64,000 nucleotides of DNA from Tectiglobus sp965215755. GTDB lineage: Bacteria; Pseudomonadota; Alphaproteobacteria; Rhizobiales; Hyphomicrobiaceae. The notes below the pieces were generated by a model. The model had not been told where the DNA came from and did not search any database. It saw only the letters and a program-made list of their open reading frames with translations. The translations under genes were made by a program, and so were the position numbers. Each line of letters begins with the position of its first letter. Position 1 is the first letter of the stretch. The stretch spans positions 1,240,001 to 1,304,000 of the forward strand of contig OZ244119.1 of NCBI GenBank assembly GCA_965215755.1. The letters are read 5' to 3'. Of the stretch, positions 1 through 9,237 are shown piece after piece.

Positions 1-426
1 CGGGCCCATGGTGCACTTGGTTTTTCTATTCCGGCGGCGATGGGTGCGCAGGTTGGACGACCGAACTCGAAAGTCGTCAGTGTCATGGGTGACGGCAGTT
101 TTGCGTTTGCTGTCGGCGAGTTTGAGACCATTGTCCGCTATCAACTCCCGATACTGTTTATCGTGTTTTCCAATTCAGTCTTCGGTTGGATCAAGGCTGG
201 GCAGCGTGCCGGCTTTGGTGAACGCTACTTCTCGGTTGATTTCAGCCAGACGGACCATGCCAAAGTGGCAGCCGCATATGGCATCAAGTCGTGGCGTGTT
301 GAGAAACCGTCGGAGCTACGTTCGGTTTTGGCGCAGGCGGCAAAACATGATGGTCCGGCGCTTGTCGATGTCGTCAGCCAGCCACTCAATGAAGCCAACG
401 CGCCTGTTAGTGAGTGGATTGCATAG
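1..426 (+). CDS. Thiamine pyrophosphate-dependent enzyme, C-terminal part (5' end outside window)
   Basis: The open frame runs from the first base with no start codon, so only the last 141 codons are present. It matches the C-terminal pyrophosphate-binding domain of the acetolactate synthase / benzoylformate decarboxylase superfamily. The cofactor motif is visible as GDGSF followed about 26 residues later by FSNSVFGW, in place of the usual NN; this loop holds the Mg2+ and the ThDP diphosphate. The domain ends with a conserved-looking PALVDVVSQPL segment. The substrate cannot be told without the N-terminal two thirds. The gene stops 195 bases before the FemAB-like gene, so operon membership is unclear. 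The family is fairly sure; the specific reaction is unknown. Confidence 0.85.
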   Translation, partial: RAHGALGFSIPAAMGAQVGRPNSKVVSVMGDGSFAFAVGEFETIVRYQLPILFIVFSNSVFGWIKAGQRAGFGERYFSVDFSQTDHAKVAAAYGIKSWRVEKPSELRSVLAQAAKHDGPALVDVVSQPLNEANAPVSEWIA

Positions 427-621
427 TTAACGGGGCGATCCATATAGCAATGGGCGCCTAATCGACGGCTGCCTGGTGAACGGCACGAACTGGCGGGCCT
501 CGGCGCCGATATCTGTTGGTAACGGTTTATCAGGCCCTAACCTTAATATTGAGGCGGCAGCTTTGGCGCCGCGGATCAGTGCTATTCAACGCGCTCGATT
601 CGCGCCGGCTTATTTGCAGTC

Positions 622-1830
622 GTGCCACAACGCAGGCGAGAGTTCACATTGAGCCAGTTTCAATCCCGCCATTTGAGCCGGATGTCCGAAGTCCCTCGTG
701 AAGACTGGTTGCGGGTCTACAACGGCGCGCCGGAAAGCTTCGACTACTTCAGCGCCTGTGATGACGTTCCCCCGCCATCATTTAAGTATTCCGCCATCGG
801 TGTGTTCCAGGACGGAAAGTTGGTGGCTGGCGCGCCAGTTTTTGAGACACGGTTTGACCCTCGTGTCGTTCTGGACGGCACGACCAAGAAGATTTACGGA
901 GGCATCGCGGCTGTCATTCCGGCTATTGGCAATGTGCCGATTGTTGGGCTCGGATCACCGCACTCGCAGGAGCCAACGATCGCGGTTGATCCGCAGCTGA
1001 CCAATAAGGAACGGCATCAGGCGCTGGATTGTCTTCTGACCGGGCTGGATGACATAGCTGCCGCTTCAGGCGCGCGCCTTACTGTGCTCAAGGACGTCGG
1101 CGATCAGTTCAAATCCTGGACCCATGAAGATTTGCAAGGGGTTGGATATGCGAACCTGACGGCTCTGCCTGTCGCGACTTTGGACGTGCCAGAGTCGGAA
1201 GAGGCCTACTTTGCCTCTCTGTCGGGCAACATGCGAAGCAATCTGCGTCGCCGGCTCAAGCGCGCAAAAAACCTACGCGTTGACATCAGAAGTGACTGCG
1301 ATGGTCTCAAGGACCAGCTGTACGCGCTGCGTGAAAGCACCCTGCTGCGTGCCGCGGTGGACTTCGCCCATTTCGCAGAGGTTTCTCCCGACTATTTCCC
1401 GAGCGTACTAGACCATATGGGCGACAATGCCCGACTTTTGGCATACTGGCTTGATGAAGAGCTTGTCGGTTTTTCGATCGTGGTCTTCAACGAGCACGCC
1501 ATGATCCAGAACTATAATGGCATGCGTTATCCAGAAGGCCCGGACCATGGTCTCTTCTATCTCGACTGGATGACCCAGTTGCGCCTGTGTATGGAGATGG
1601 GCGTGCCTGTCATGCATTCAGGGATCACGACCTATCTCATCAAAGCGCGTCTTGGTAGCCGGTTCCATCGCCGCTATCTCTACGTCCGTCACCGCTACAA
1701 ATCGATCAATGCCGTCCTCAAGTCGGTTGTGCCGTCCGTTAGCCTCGAAACCAATGACCCGGGTCTGATGGAATTGGGTGTCGATGCGCCATTCGTTGAC
1801 AGCAGCACAATTGCTGTTGCACACGGCTGA
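622..1830 (+). CDS. FemAB/BioF2-like GNAT-fold acyltransferase
   Basis: About 400 residues with the pattern of the FemAB-related acetyltransferase family (BioF2-like, PF13480 type). These enzymes usually transfer acyl or aminoacyl groups to cell-envelope or polysaccharide precursors. A basic stretch NMRSNLRRRLKRAKN near residue 198 and a C-terminal fold segment (LVGFSIVVFNEHAMIQ, then an arginine-rich RFHRRYLYVRHRY) are typical of the second GNAT lobe. The listed start is a GTG without a convincing ribosome site. A TTG at 649 (behind GCGAGAG) or an ATG at 682 would be equally compatible, so the N-terminus is uncertain by about 20 residues. No signal peptide is seen. The substrate is unknown. 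Confidence 0.75.
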   Translation: MPQRRREFTLSQFQSRHLSRMSEVPREDWLRVYNGAPESFDYFSACDDVPPPSFKYSAIGVFQDGKLVAGAPVFETRFDPRVVLDGTTKKIYGGIAAVIPAIGNVPIVGLGSPHSQEPTIAVDPQLTNKERHQALDCLLTGLDDIAAASGARLTVLKDVGDQFKSWTHEDLQGVGYANLTALPVATLDVPESEEAYFASLSGNMRSNLRRRLKRAKNLRVDIRSDCDGLKDQLYALRESTLLRAAVDFAHFAEVSPDYFPSVLDHMGDNARLLAYWLDEELVGFSIVVFNEHAMIQNYNGMRYPEGPDHGLFYLDWMTQLRLCMEMGVPVMHSGITTYLIKARLGSRFHRRYLYVRHRYKSINAVLKSVVPSVSLETNDPGLMELGVDAPFVDSSTIAVAHG

Positions 1831-1960
1831 AGCAGGCAACCCGATGGCGGATTTCTGCCAGGCGGTTTTGCGGTAGGCTTGCAACGGCTTGCGGCCTTGT
1901 GCAATTTCACTGAAGCAAATCCTGTCGTGTAGGACACGACTCAACCCTCAGGAGAATGCA

Positions 1961-3292
1961 ATGCTCCGTATGGGCTCCGGCGCCGGTTTTTCGTCTGATC
2001 GGCTGCAGCCAGCAATTGACATGGCCAGAGACGGTGAGCTTGATTGGCTTGTCTTTGAAACCATTGGTGAGAGGACACTCGCTTTTGGTCATCGCGACAA
2101 GCAGCAGGACCCGTCGCGCGGGTACAATCCTCAACTAGCAACACGGATGCGCAAAGTCCTGCAGCACTGTCGTGATAACGGCACGCGCATCATGTCGAAC
2201 ATGGGTGTTGCCAACGTTCCGGCTGCCGCTGACGTGATTATCGATGTGGCTCGTGAACTTGGCTTGAAGGGTCTCACGGTCGCGACCGTTGAGGGTGACG
2301 AGGTCACTGATCAACTGACCGATGAGACCGTCCTGTTCGACTATGGTAACCGCACCATCGGCGAGGTGGGGCGCCCACTGGTTGGTGCCAATGCTTATCT
2401 CGGAGCCGAGGCGATTTTGCCGGCGGTTGAAACCGGGGCAGATGTTGTCATCACTGGACGGGTAGCTGACCCATCGATGTTCGTTGCGCCGCTTGCCCAC
2501 AAGTATGGCTGGAAGCTTGATGACTGGGACGAGCTTGGCAAGGGGACACTCGTCGGCCATCTCATGGAATGCGGCATGCAGATCACTGGCGGCTATTTTG
2601 CTGATCCGGGCATCAAGGATGTTCCGCGGCTGGCGGATTGCGGCTACCCGATTGCCGAAGTGGATAGCGCCGGCAATGCCACAATCACCAAACTGCCCGC
2701 TGCTGGCGGAGCGGTGACGGCGCGAACAGTCAAAGAGCAGATGCTCTATGAAGTGCACGATCCAACCAGGTATCTGACGCCCGATGTCACCGCAGATTTT
2801 TCAACAACCTCGATCGCGGATGATGGCAATAGCCGTGTCACAGTTTCGAAGGCAACCGGACACCAGCGACCGGAACAGCTGAAGGTCACGGTTGGCTTCG
2901 ATGGTGGGTTCCTCGGTGAAGCCGGCTTCAGTTATGCCGGACCAAACGCAGCGGCGCGGGCGCGATTGGCACGCGATGTCATGATCGAGTTGCTCGACCG
3001 CATCCCAGGGGCAAAGGGTACCTACCGTGTTGACTTGATCGGTTTGAATTCGCTGCATGCAACGGCGCATGATCAGGCTTCGGAAAGTCAGGATGTTCGG
3101 GTCCATATCGCCATGCGCGCTATGGATCGCGATCTCGTCGCCATGATGTTGTGGGAAGCCGAAGCCATGCTGTGCTGTGGCCCTGCCGGTGGCGGCGGAT
3201 ACCGCGGTCAGATCACGCCATGCGTCGTGACCCATTCAACGATGCTGGATCGCGATGCTGTCTCACCCAGCGTGAAGGTCTACACCGCATGA
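1961..3292 (+). CDS. AtuA-family protein (DUF1446, acyclic terpene utilisation-type)
   Basis: A 443-residue protein of the AtuA/DUF1446 family, known from acyclic terpene utilisation (atu) clusters but common in other acyl-CoA catabolic loci; its biochemical role is unresolved. The N-terminus begins with the family's glycine-rich GSGAGFSSDRLQPA stretch, and the segment DWLVFETIGERTLAFG follows. The ATG at 1961 was chosen over an in-frame start at 1889 because AGGAG lies 6 bases before it (1950-1954). The stop overlaps the next start (ATGA), so the two genes are translationally coupled. In many genomes these two modules are fused or adjacent, which supports a shared complex. No biotin carboxylase or geranyl-CoA carboxylase genes are present here, so a terpene role cannot be claimed. 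Confidence 0.85.
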   Translation: MLRMGSGAGFSSDRLQPAIDMARDGELDWLVFETIGERTLAFGHRDKQQDPSRGYNPQLATRMRKVLQHCRDNGTRIMSNMGVANVPAAADVIIDVARELGLKGLTVATVEGDEVTDQLTDETVLFDYGNRTIGEVGRPLVGANAYLGAEAILPAVETGADVVITGRVADPSMFVAPLAHKYGWKLDDWDELGKGTLVGHLMECGMQITGGYFADPGIKDVPRLADCGYPIAEVDSAGNATITKLPAAGGAVTARTVKEQMLYEVHDPTRYLTPDVTADFSTTSIADDGNSRVTVSKATGHQRPEQLKVTVGFDGGFLGEAGFSYAGPNAAARARLARDVMIELLDRIPGAKGTYRVDLIGLNSLHATAHDQASESQDVRVHIAMRAMDRDLVAMMLWEAEAMLCCGPAGGGGYRGQITPCVVTHSTMLDRDAVSPSVKVYTA

Positions 3293-3639
3293 GCCAGCAA
3301 ATCCCCCTTCACCAACTCGCACATGCGCGTGCCGGCGACAAAGGCAACATTTCCTGTGTTTCGGTATGGGCCTACGATCCAGGCGACTATCTGCTGATCA
3401 AGGAGCAATTGACGGCCGACAAGATCAAGCAGGCCTTTGCACGCCTTATTGAGGGCGATGTCGTACGTTACGAGCTTGACGACTTACACGGCCTGAATTT
3501 CGTGATGTACGATGCGTTGGAAGGCGGCGTCAACACGTCACTGGGGCTCGATAGTCACGGAAAATCGTGGAGTTTCCTGATCTTAGGTCTGACGATCGAA
3601 GTACCGGATAACCGAAGGCCTGACACTACGGACAATTGA
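3289..3639 (+). CDS. AtuA-associated small ferredoxin-fold-like protein
   Basis: A 116-residue protein starting with the ATG that overlaps the AtuA-like stop codon (ATGA). It matches the small domain found C-terminal to, or encoded just after, AtuA proteins. The diagnostic start is HQLAHARAGDKGNIS, followed by a C-terminal GGVNTSLGLDSHGKSWSFL. The combination makes a two-subunit version of the full-length AtuA architecture very likely. The function is unknown; it presumably completes the active site or an interface of the upstream protein. Confidence 0.8.
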   Translation: MSQQIPLHQLAHARAGDKGNISCVSVWAYDPGDYLLIKEQLTADKIKQAFARLIEGDVVRYELDDLHGLNFVMYDALEGGVNTSLGLDSHGKSWSFLILGLTIEVPDNRRPDTTDN

Positions 3640-3727
3640 TTGGTCTACGAAATCTGACGGCTGTACGACCCCTTTGCATATGCATGCAAAGTCGACTAGT
3701 CCTCATATTTCGTGACAGGAGCACATC

Positions 3728-4378
3728 ATGCGGACACAGCGTCATTTGACCCTGATGGCAGTCTTCCTGGCCTGGCTGATGACTGCCGGGCAGGCTGCGC
3801 ATGCAGACGCGCTGGCCAAGCACGACTGCTTTGCGAACGACGCCACGATGCGCATCCGCGGATGTACCAAACTACTTGAGCGCAATAATCTCGATCCTGT
3901 AACGCGCTCAACGGCCTATGCAACACGGGCGCTGGGGCTGTCGGTTATAGGACGATACAAAGAGGCGATTGCTGATTATGATCGGGCGCTGCGCATCCTG
4001 CCAAACTATCCGGTTGCACTGAATAACCGAGCCTGGGCGTTGTACAAACTGGGCCGTATTTCAGAGGCCGAGCCCGACGTCGAAAAATCACTGGCCCTCG
4101 ATCCGACAAGCCCGCATGCCTACGACACGCGCGCGCATGTCCGTCAATCCCAGGGGCGTCCGAACGCGGCGTTTGAGGATTATAGCCGGGCTATGCGTCT
4201 TGGAGGTTCACGGATGGTGAAACTCTATCAGTGCGGGCTGGCTGGTACTGGCCATTACCTCGGACCACAGACCGGGATTATCACCGATCAGCTCGAGTCG
4301 GCGTTGAAAGAATGCGTGAAGTCGACGACCTGTGATCCCCTACCACCGGATGAAGAGTGCAAGGTCGCGACGTCGTAA
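3728..4378 (+). CDS. Secreted TPR-repeat protein
   Basis: A 216-residue protein with an N-terminal signal peptide (hydrophobic LMAVFLAWLMTAG, probable cleavage after AHA near residue 27). Two or three tetratricopeptide repeats follow, at roughly residues 60-165 (GRYKEAIADYDRAL, GRISEAEPDVEKSLALDP, GRPNAAFEDYSRAMRLG). Cysteines at the N- and C-terminal ends may form disulfides in the periplasm. AGGAG lies about 8 bases before the ATG. TPRs normally mediate protein-protein contacts; no enzymatic domain is present. It stands alone between unrelated genes. Confidence 0.8.
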   Translation: MRTQRHLTLMAVFLAWLMTAGQAAHADALAKHDCFANDATMRIRGCTKLLERNNLDPVTRSTAYATRALGLSVIGRYKEAIADYDRALRILPNYPVALNNRAWALYKLGRISEAEPDVEKSLALDPTSPHAYDTRAHVRQSQGRPNAAFEDYSRAMRLGGSRMVKLYQCGLAGTGHYLGPQTGIITDQLESALKECVKSTTCDPLPPDEECKVATS

Positions 4379-4497
4379 AGTCTCAAGTCGGCTTGAGGCG
4401 GGACACGATCGGATCATTGTCGCGGTTATTGCAGTGTCTGGTGATCAAATCGGAATGTGTAACTTGCCTGCTATTGTCTGATCGTTTGCTGATCCGA

Positions 4498-5355
4498 TTA
4501 GGCGGCATCTGTCCAATACGATCCGATCTGCGTGCGATGCATGCGACGGCGGGCACTGGCGTCGAAAGGGTCACGCCGGTGGAGCACTTCCAGGTTACTC
4601 CACATCAAGACATCGCCGACTTTCCAATCATGGTGATAGACAAATTTGTCCTGGGTGGCGTGAGCCCATAGTTTATCCAGAAGCATATCACTCTCCTCAA
4701 CGCTGAGGCCTGGCACGTAACTACGCGGGCGGCGGCCGAGGAACAGGGCGAGCTTGCCGTTCGCCGGGTTGGTGCGTGCAAGTGGATGATGCGCGCCTGG
4801 TGTTTCGCGGACATCCGTCACCTCGTCGTAGCCCTTGCGCAGGATGCCGGCGCTATTGTGGGAGGCGTCATGAATGGCAGTTTTGCCTTCAATCTCTGCC
4901 TTGAGATCATCGGGCAATTGTTCATAGGCGGCATACATGTTGGCAAAATACGTGCTGCCGCCGGTGGGTGGGATTTCAAGCGCGTAAAGGACGGCCGCGC
5001 GTGGGGGCGTGTCCTTGTATGTCATATCGGCATGCCAAACGGCCTCGCCTGCGCCGAGGTTTCCAGCTGGCTGGCCGTCGACCATGATGTTCGAGATGAC
5101 ATTGATTTCAGGATGCGCGGCATGAAACGGCTTGCCGGTCGGGTTGACGCCGGGAATGTCCAATTTGCCAAATTTCGCGCTGGTTGCGACCAGCTCATCG
5201 TCTGACATGGCCTGGTTGTGAAAGACCAGGACCAGGTTGTCGGCCAAGGCCTGCTTGATTAGCTCGATCTCAGCGTCGTCGGCTTTGCCGAGTTGAACGC
5301 CCGAAACTTCGGCTCCCAAAGCTGTGTCAAATTTCTCGATCCTGATGGCTGACAT
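4498..5355 (-). CDS. TauD/TfdA-family Fe(II)/2-oxoglutarate dioxygenase
   Basis: A 285-residue enzyme of the taurine/2,4-D dioxygenase family. These enzymes use Fe(II), O2 and 2-oxoglutarate to hydroxylate small acids, often releasing sulfite, an aldehyde or a phenol. The iron ligands are visible as WHAD (His108, Asp110) and the distal VLHRRDPF (His259), with a 2-oxoglutarate-binding Arg near 274 (MHRTQIG). The length is normal for the family. It lies 12 bases after a racemase-like gene on the same strand and is probably cotranscribed. AGGAT precedes the ATG. The substrate is unknown; the partner hints at an amino acid or related acid. Confidence 0.88.
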   Translation of the reverse strand: MSAIRIEKFDTALGAEVSGVQLGKADDAEIELIKQALADNLVLVFHNQAMSDDELVATSAKFGKLDIPGVNPTGKPFHAAHPEINVISNIMVDGQPAGNLGAGEAVWHADMTYKDTPPRAAVLYALEIPPTGGSTYFANMYAAYEQLPDDLKAEIEGKTAIHDASHNSAGILRKGYDEVTDVRETPGAHHPLARTNPANGKLALFLGRRPRSYVPGLSVEESDMLLDKLWAHATQDKFVYHHDWKVGDVLMWSNLEVLHRRDPFDASARRRMHRTQIGSYWTDAA

Positions 5356-5367
5356 AATGATGTGATC

Positions 5368-6018
5368 CTAATGTTCGAGACGTTGCTTCAGCTTGTGCAC
5401 TGCGCTGTCCGGACTGGTGAGCACGGGGCAGCTGACGGCATGGGAAACTGCTCCGCGCGCAATCGAGGTCGAAAACTGTGCGAGCATGATGGCATCGCAC
5501 TCTGAGAGTTCGCCCGATGCAGCGGACAGCAGCGCGTTGTGGCGTTCAGCATCGCCAGCCTGAAGTGCAGTCATGGCGTCCGGCACGCAGACAGATTTGA
5601 TCGATGCGGTTGCCCGCCGCTGTCTCACAAGGTCGTTGAATTCGGCTTCCATGGAAGGAATGGATCGTTCGAAGGTTGCGAGCATGCCGATGTTGTCACC
5701 ATGCTCAAGTGCTGCCTCAAACATCGCCTCGTTGGGCTTCAAAACAGGATAGGATTTGCGTTCGGCGACCGCTTCAATTGCCTCGCCAAAGGCTGAACAG
5801 GTGTAGAGAATTGCGTCGGCACGGGCACCCTCGGCATAGTCGGCCAGTGTCGCGATACGCTGATGCATCGCAGCCGTCAGCTCGTCATCTTTAGCGCGAT
5901 CAACAGACAGGCGGTCATCGAGGAGATTTGCCGTCTCTGCCTCGGGCCAAAGCCTTGCAAAAGCCTCGGCAATCGGTTGCATCGCGACAGTTACGGCGTG
6001 AATGAGGGCAATGCGCAT
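5368..6018 (-). CDS. Aspartate/glutamate racemase-like protein
   Basis: A 216-residue protein resembling the Asp/Glu/hydantoin racemase superfamily. It starts MRIALIHAVTVAMQPI and carries the first catalytic-type cysteine region DAILYTCSAFGEAIE. The second half has SECDAIMLAQFSTSIA where classical racemases have the second cysteine; no cysteine is seen there, although VSCPVLTSPDSAV lies further on. The protein may therefore be a one-cysteine family member (maleate isomerase/decarboxylase-like) rather than a racemase. The ATG at 6018 was preferred over a TTG at 6090 because the extra residues look unlike the family. It is the first gene of a two-gene unit with the dioxygenase. Confidence 0.7.
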   Translation of the reverse strand: MRIALIHAVTVAMQPIAEAFARLWPEAETANLLDDRLSVDRAKDDELTAAMHQRIATLADYAEGARADAILYTCSAFGEAIEAVAERKSYPVLKPNEAMFEAALEHGDNIGMLATFERSIPSMEAEFNDLVRQRRATASIKSVCVPDAMTALQAGDAERHNALLSAASGELSECDAIMLAQFSTSIARGAVSHAVSCPVLTSPDSAVHKLKQRLEH

Positions 6019-6198
6019 TGGCCGGGCGGCTGCTCCATGCTTAACGTTGTTCGAACTATCTTTAGAGAGCGAAACGATGAACAGTGTCAAGTTTGATCGC
6101 CATGCTGAAATGATCGGCTGAAGGCAGCAACCCGGATAGGCGAAAGCCTCAATTTCGCGTACCAGTGAAGAGAGGATGACTGATGAGGATGATCAACG

Positions 6199-7008
6199 AT
6201 GCCAACACTGACATTGTCACCAGGCAACACACTTGCCTATGAGTACGTCGAGCCGAGCAAGACTGGTAAGACGTTCGTCTGCTTCAATGCGTTGAGCGGT
6301 GACATGGGAATGTGGACCGCCAGCATTGGGGATGCCTTAAAGGCGAATGGGCATGGCTGGTTGATCTATAACCTTCGCGGACAAGCAGGCAGCGATTACA
6401 CAATTGACGCTTTTACTGAACAGCAAATTGTCGAAGATGCATTGGCACTGCTGGAAGAGGTCAAGCCCATACGCCCGGTTCATGTCGGTCTTTCGATTGG
6501 TGGTGCCTTTGGTTTGAAGGCCCACATGGCAGGCGGTGCGGGTCGGGCTGATGGTTTGGTTCTGATCAATACACTTCGGAATGATAGTCCGCGTCTCAAT
6601 TGGATTAATGATGCTGTCGTCCGCGTGTTCGAAACCGGCGGAGGGGATCTGCTCAAGGATCTTTATAGCCCGCTGTTGATGAACGAAGAGTGGCAGGCGG
6701 AGAACCGAGCCGGATTTCTTGGTGGCGCAGGTTATACTCCAAGTGCAGCCAACGATCCTGCATTGATGCTATTGAAGTCCGGGCCGACGGCTGACTGGAA
6801 CATGGCATATGAGACGATTGATGTGCCGGTATTGATTATTTCAGGTCTTCAGGACCGGGTCTTCTTTAACTCCGAGCATGTCGCTGAATTGTCGGCACGG
6901 TTTCCAAAGGCACGGCGGGTTGATTTGGCTAACGCGGGTCATATGGTTCCGGTTGAGCGTCCGAAAGAGCTGAGCGACGCCATTGTTCAATTTGCTGCAG
7001 ATCTGTGA
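6199..7008 (+). CDS. Alpha/beta hydrolase
   Basis: A 269-residue alpha/beta-hydrolase-fold protein. The nucleophile elbow GLSIGG places Ser99, the acid is in SGLQDRVFF (about residue 219), and the histidine is in AGHMVP (His248). An oxyanion segment FNALSGDMGMW sits early, as in 3-oxoadipate enol-lactonase-like proteins. A GAGGAT site precedes the ATG. The closest recognisable group is PcaD/lactonase-like hydrolases, but no beta-ketoadipate genes are nearby, so the substrate is not assigned. A strong stem-loop lies 85 bases after the stop. Confidence 0.85.
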   Translation: MPTLTLSPGNTLAYEYVEPSKTGKTFVCFNALSGDMGMWTASIGDALKANGHGWLIYNLRGQAGSDYTIDAFTEQQIVEDALALLEEVKPIRPVHVGLSIGGAFGLKAHMAGGAGRADGLVLINTLRNDSPRLNWINDAVVRVFETGGGDLLKDLYSPLLMNEEWQAENRAGFLGGAGYTPSAANDPALMLLKSGPTADWNMAYETIDVPVLIISGLQDRVFFNSEHVAELSARFPKARRVDLANAGHMVPVERPKELSDAIVQFAADL

Positions 7009-7092
7009 CCGCATTAACCATCTCCAGCCGTCCAAACACCGGATCTCAACCTTGTTACCGGTTCTGCCACGATTTCGTCGGTTCTAGTGGTA

Positions 7093-7132
7093 TGCCTCTG
7101 TATGCAGCGGTGAGAGGCTGCATACAGAGGCA
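7093..7132. promoter_or_regulatory. Perfect 16-bp stem-loop before the family 2 glycosyltransferase
   Basis: Bases 7093-7108 are exactly complementary to 7117-7132, with an 8-base loop. The hairpin ends 17 bases before the glycosyltransferase ATG and follows the hydrolase gene by 85 bases. There is no T-run after it, so a standard intrinsic terminator is not supported. It could be a terminator with another mechanism, a protein-binding palindrome, or an mRNA structure near the ribosome site. Confidence 0.6.
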
Positions 7133-7149
7133 ATCCGCAGTGGAAGTCG

Positions 7150-8163
7150 ATGGCGAATCCGACGATCAGTGTGCTCATACCGATCTACAATGAGGCCGAG
7201 GTTCTGCCGGATCTTGTCTGGCAATTGCGGAATGTGCTGGAAGGCCTGCAGGATAGCTGGGAGGTTGTCTTCGTCGATGATGGATCGCGCGATACGACCT
7301 GGCTGCAACTGAGCGATCGACATGCGCAGGACCCCCGGTTTCGCGGCATCTCGCTTAGTCGCAACTTTGGCAAGGAGATTGCGATTGCGGCGGGGCTCCG
7401 TCATGTCAGAGGTGATGCCGTTATCCTAATGGATGCAGACCTGCAGCATCCTCCGGAAGTTGTTTCGACGTTTGTGGCGCGATGGCGCGAAGGCTACAAG
7501 ATCGTTTATGGGCGGCGGGTGGACCGTCGTACGGATGGGCCAATGCGGCGCTTCCTGGCTAAGATTTTCTACCGCACCTACAACGCGCTGGTTGATACTG
7601 ATATCCCAGAGGGGGCCGGCGATTTTCGATTGCTTGATCGGCAGGCGGTTGATGCTCTGAACGCGATCGGCGAACGGTCACGCTTCAACAAGGGCCTCTA
7701 TTCCTGGATTGGCTTCAAGTCGATTGGGGTTCCGTATTCTGTTGTTGAACGGCAGCATGGCAGTTCCAAGTGGAGCTTTTTCGGTCTCGCGACGTTCGCT
7801 GTTGATGGACTGACATCGTTCACGACCATTCCGTTGCGTGTCTGGTCGCTATTGGGCGTGATTATTTCGCTGTTTGCTCTGGTTTATGCGATGGCGTACC
7901 TGTTTCGAACCCTGGTTTTCGGGATCGACTTACCCGGATTCCCATCGTTGATTATTTCTGTGATGTTCTTCTCCGGCGTGCAGCTGATATCGCTTGGCGT
8001 GCTTGGGCAATACATCGGCCGGATCTATGAAGAGGTGAAGGCACGACCGCTGTATATCGTTGCAGAAGAGTTAGGTGGAGAACCTGGAGAGATTCGTCCC
8101 CGTCCCGTCGTGGACACATCGAAATCCGATGCCAAGCAGGATGATGTTGAGCCCACAGCCTGA
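7150..8163 (+). CDS. Family 2 glycosyltransferase, polyprenyl-phosphate sugar transferase type (GtrB/DPM1-like)
   Basis: A 337-residue GT2 enzyme with an N-terminal catalytic domain (ISVLIPIYNEAEVLPDL at the start, DDGS near residue 42, a DAD metal site in VILMDADLQHPPE near residue 97). Two C-terminal membrane spans follow (about residues 230-255 and 265-290). This is the layout of dolichol/undecaprenyl-phosphate glycosyltransferases such as GtrB or ArnC, which load a sugar onto a lipid carrier at the inner membrane. The YfhO-like membrane protein at 17.6 kb is of a class that can use such lipid-linked sugars, which is suggestive only. The C-terminal tail is charged and cytosolic. Confidence 0.88.
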   Translation: MANPTISVLIPIYNEAEVLPDLVWQLRNVLEGLQDSWEVVFVDDGSRDTTWLQLSDRHAQDPRFRGISLSRNFGKEIAIAAGLRHVRGDAVILMDADLQHPPEVVSTFVARWREGYKIVYGRRVDRRTDGPMRRFLAKIFYRTYNALVDTDIPEGAGDFRLLDRQAVDALNAIGERSRFNKGLYSWIGFKSIGVPYSVVERQHGSSKWSFFGLATFAVDGLTSFTTIPLRVWSLLGVIISLFALVYAMAYLFRTLVFGIDLPGFPSLIISVMFFSGVQLISLGVLGQYIGRIYEEVKARPLYIVAEELGGEPGEIRPRPVVDTSKSDAKQDDVEPTA

Positions 8164-8363
8164 CCGCTTGCCGAACTGCTTCCTGTCCGCGCTGATTGCC
8201 ACAGCCCGCGTTACCAAAAACACTGATTGGTCTATCGGTGTGTGCCGCACTGGAGGCACGGACCTTAAGTCTGAACCGGATGGATGCCGACTTATCGTAC
8301 AAAGATGTTCTAGGGCGGGATCAAACACTCAAATCGGGTTGAACTGCTTTGCCACATTCAAAG

Positions 8364-9218
8364 ATGCCGCCAACTATTGCGAACGCAGGCGAACTGCTGT
8401 CGAACTATGATGTTCTGTTCTGCGATGTTTGGGGTGTCGTCCATAACGGACGAACGGCCTACGAAGAGGGCTGTTCTGCGCTGCATCGCTTCCGACAGTG
8501 TGGTGGATCCGTGATCCTGGTCTCCAATGCTCCACGGCGAGCGCCTTCTGTTGCCAAGGTGTTGGCTGAGAAGGGCGTACCAGAACATTGCTGGGATGCG
8601 ATTGTGCCTTCCGGAGATCAAGCGATTGCCTTCGCACGTGGGAAAGCGATCACCAAGGTACATCACATCGGGCCGGACCGTGACCTTGATGTATTCGAAG
8701 GTAGCGGTCTGGCGCGTGTCGCATTGGAGGATGCCGAAGCGGTTTTTTGCACCGGCCTCATTCGTGACCGTGAAGAGACAGGTGAAGACTACCGGGAGTG
8801 TTTGGGCACTGCTCTTTCGCGTGGTCAAACCCTGATCTGTGCCAATCCCGATCTTGTGGTTGATGTTGGAGGTACGTTGCTGCCGTGTGCCGGTGCGATT
8901 GCGAAAGTCTATGAGGACATGGGAGGCGACGTGTTCTGGGCAGGCAAGCCATTTGCGACAGCGTATGACGCAGCAACGCTTGAGGCGTCGCGGTTACGCG
9001 GATCGGCAATTCCGAAGTCCCGTATTCTTGCGATCGGAGATTCTGTCCGCACGGACATTGCTGGTGCGGTGGGATGCGGGATCGATGCATTGTTTATCGG
9101 GCAGGGCATTCACCGTCAGGACATCATGCCAGACGGTGCGTTTGTGCCTGAGCAACTGCAAAGACTGTTTGACGGTCAGCCAAAGGCGATTGCCGCGATG
9201 GAGACGCTGCGTTGGTGA
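8364..9218 (+). CDS. HAD-superfamily class IIA hydrolase (TIGR01459 type)
   Basis: A 284-residue HAD phosphatase of the class IIA group found mainly in alphaproteobacteria. The catalytic motif is CDVWGVVHNG near residue 20, motif II is SNAPRR, and motif III/IV is GDSVRTDIAGA near residue 230. Family members resemble NagD and 4-nitrophenylphosphatase; the physiological substrate is not known. The ATG at 8364 fits the family's short N-terminus better than a TTG 15 bases upstream. The gene converges on the Tat-exported protein, with 19 bases between the two stops. Confidence 0.85.
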   Translation: MPPTIANAGELLSNYDVLFCDVWGVVHNGRTAYEEGCSALHRFRQCGGSVILVSNAPRRAPSVAKVLAEKGVPEHCWDAIVPSGDQAIAFARGKAITKVHHIGPDRDLDVFEGSGLARVALEDAEAVFCTGLIRDREETGEDYRECLGTALSRGQTLICANPDLVVDVGGTLLPCAGAIAKVYEDMGGDVFWAGKPFATAYDAATLEASRLRGSAIPKSRILAIGDSVRTDIAGAVGCGIDALFIGQGIHRQDIMPDGAFVPEQLQRLFDGQPKAIAAMETLRW

Positions 9219-9237
9219 GGTGCGGGTAAGTCAGTCG

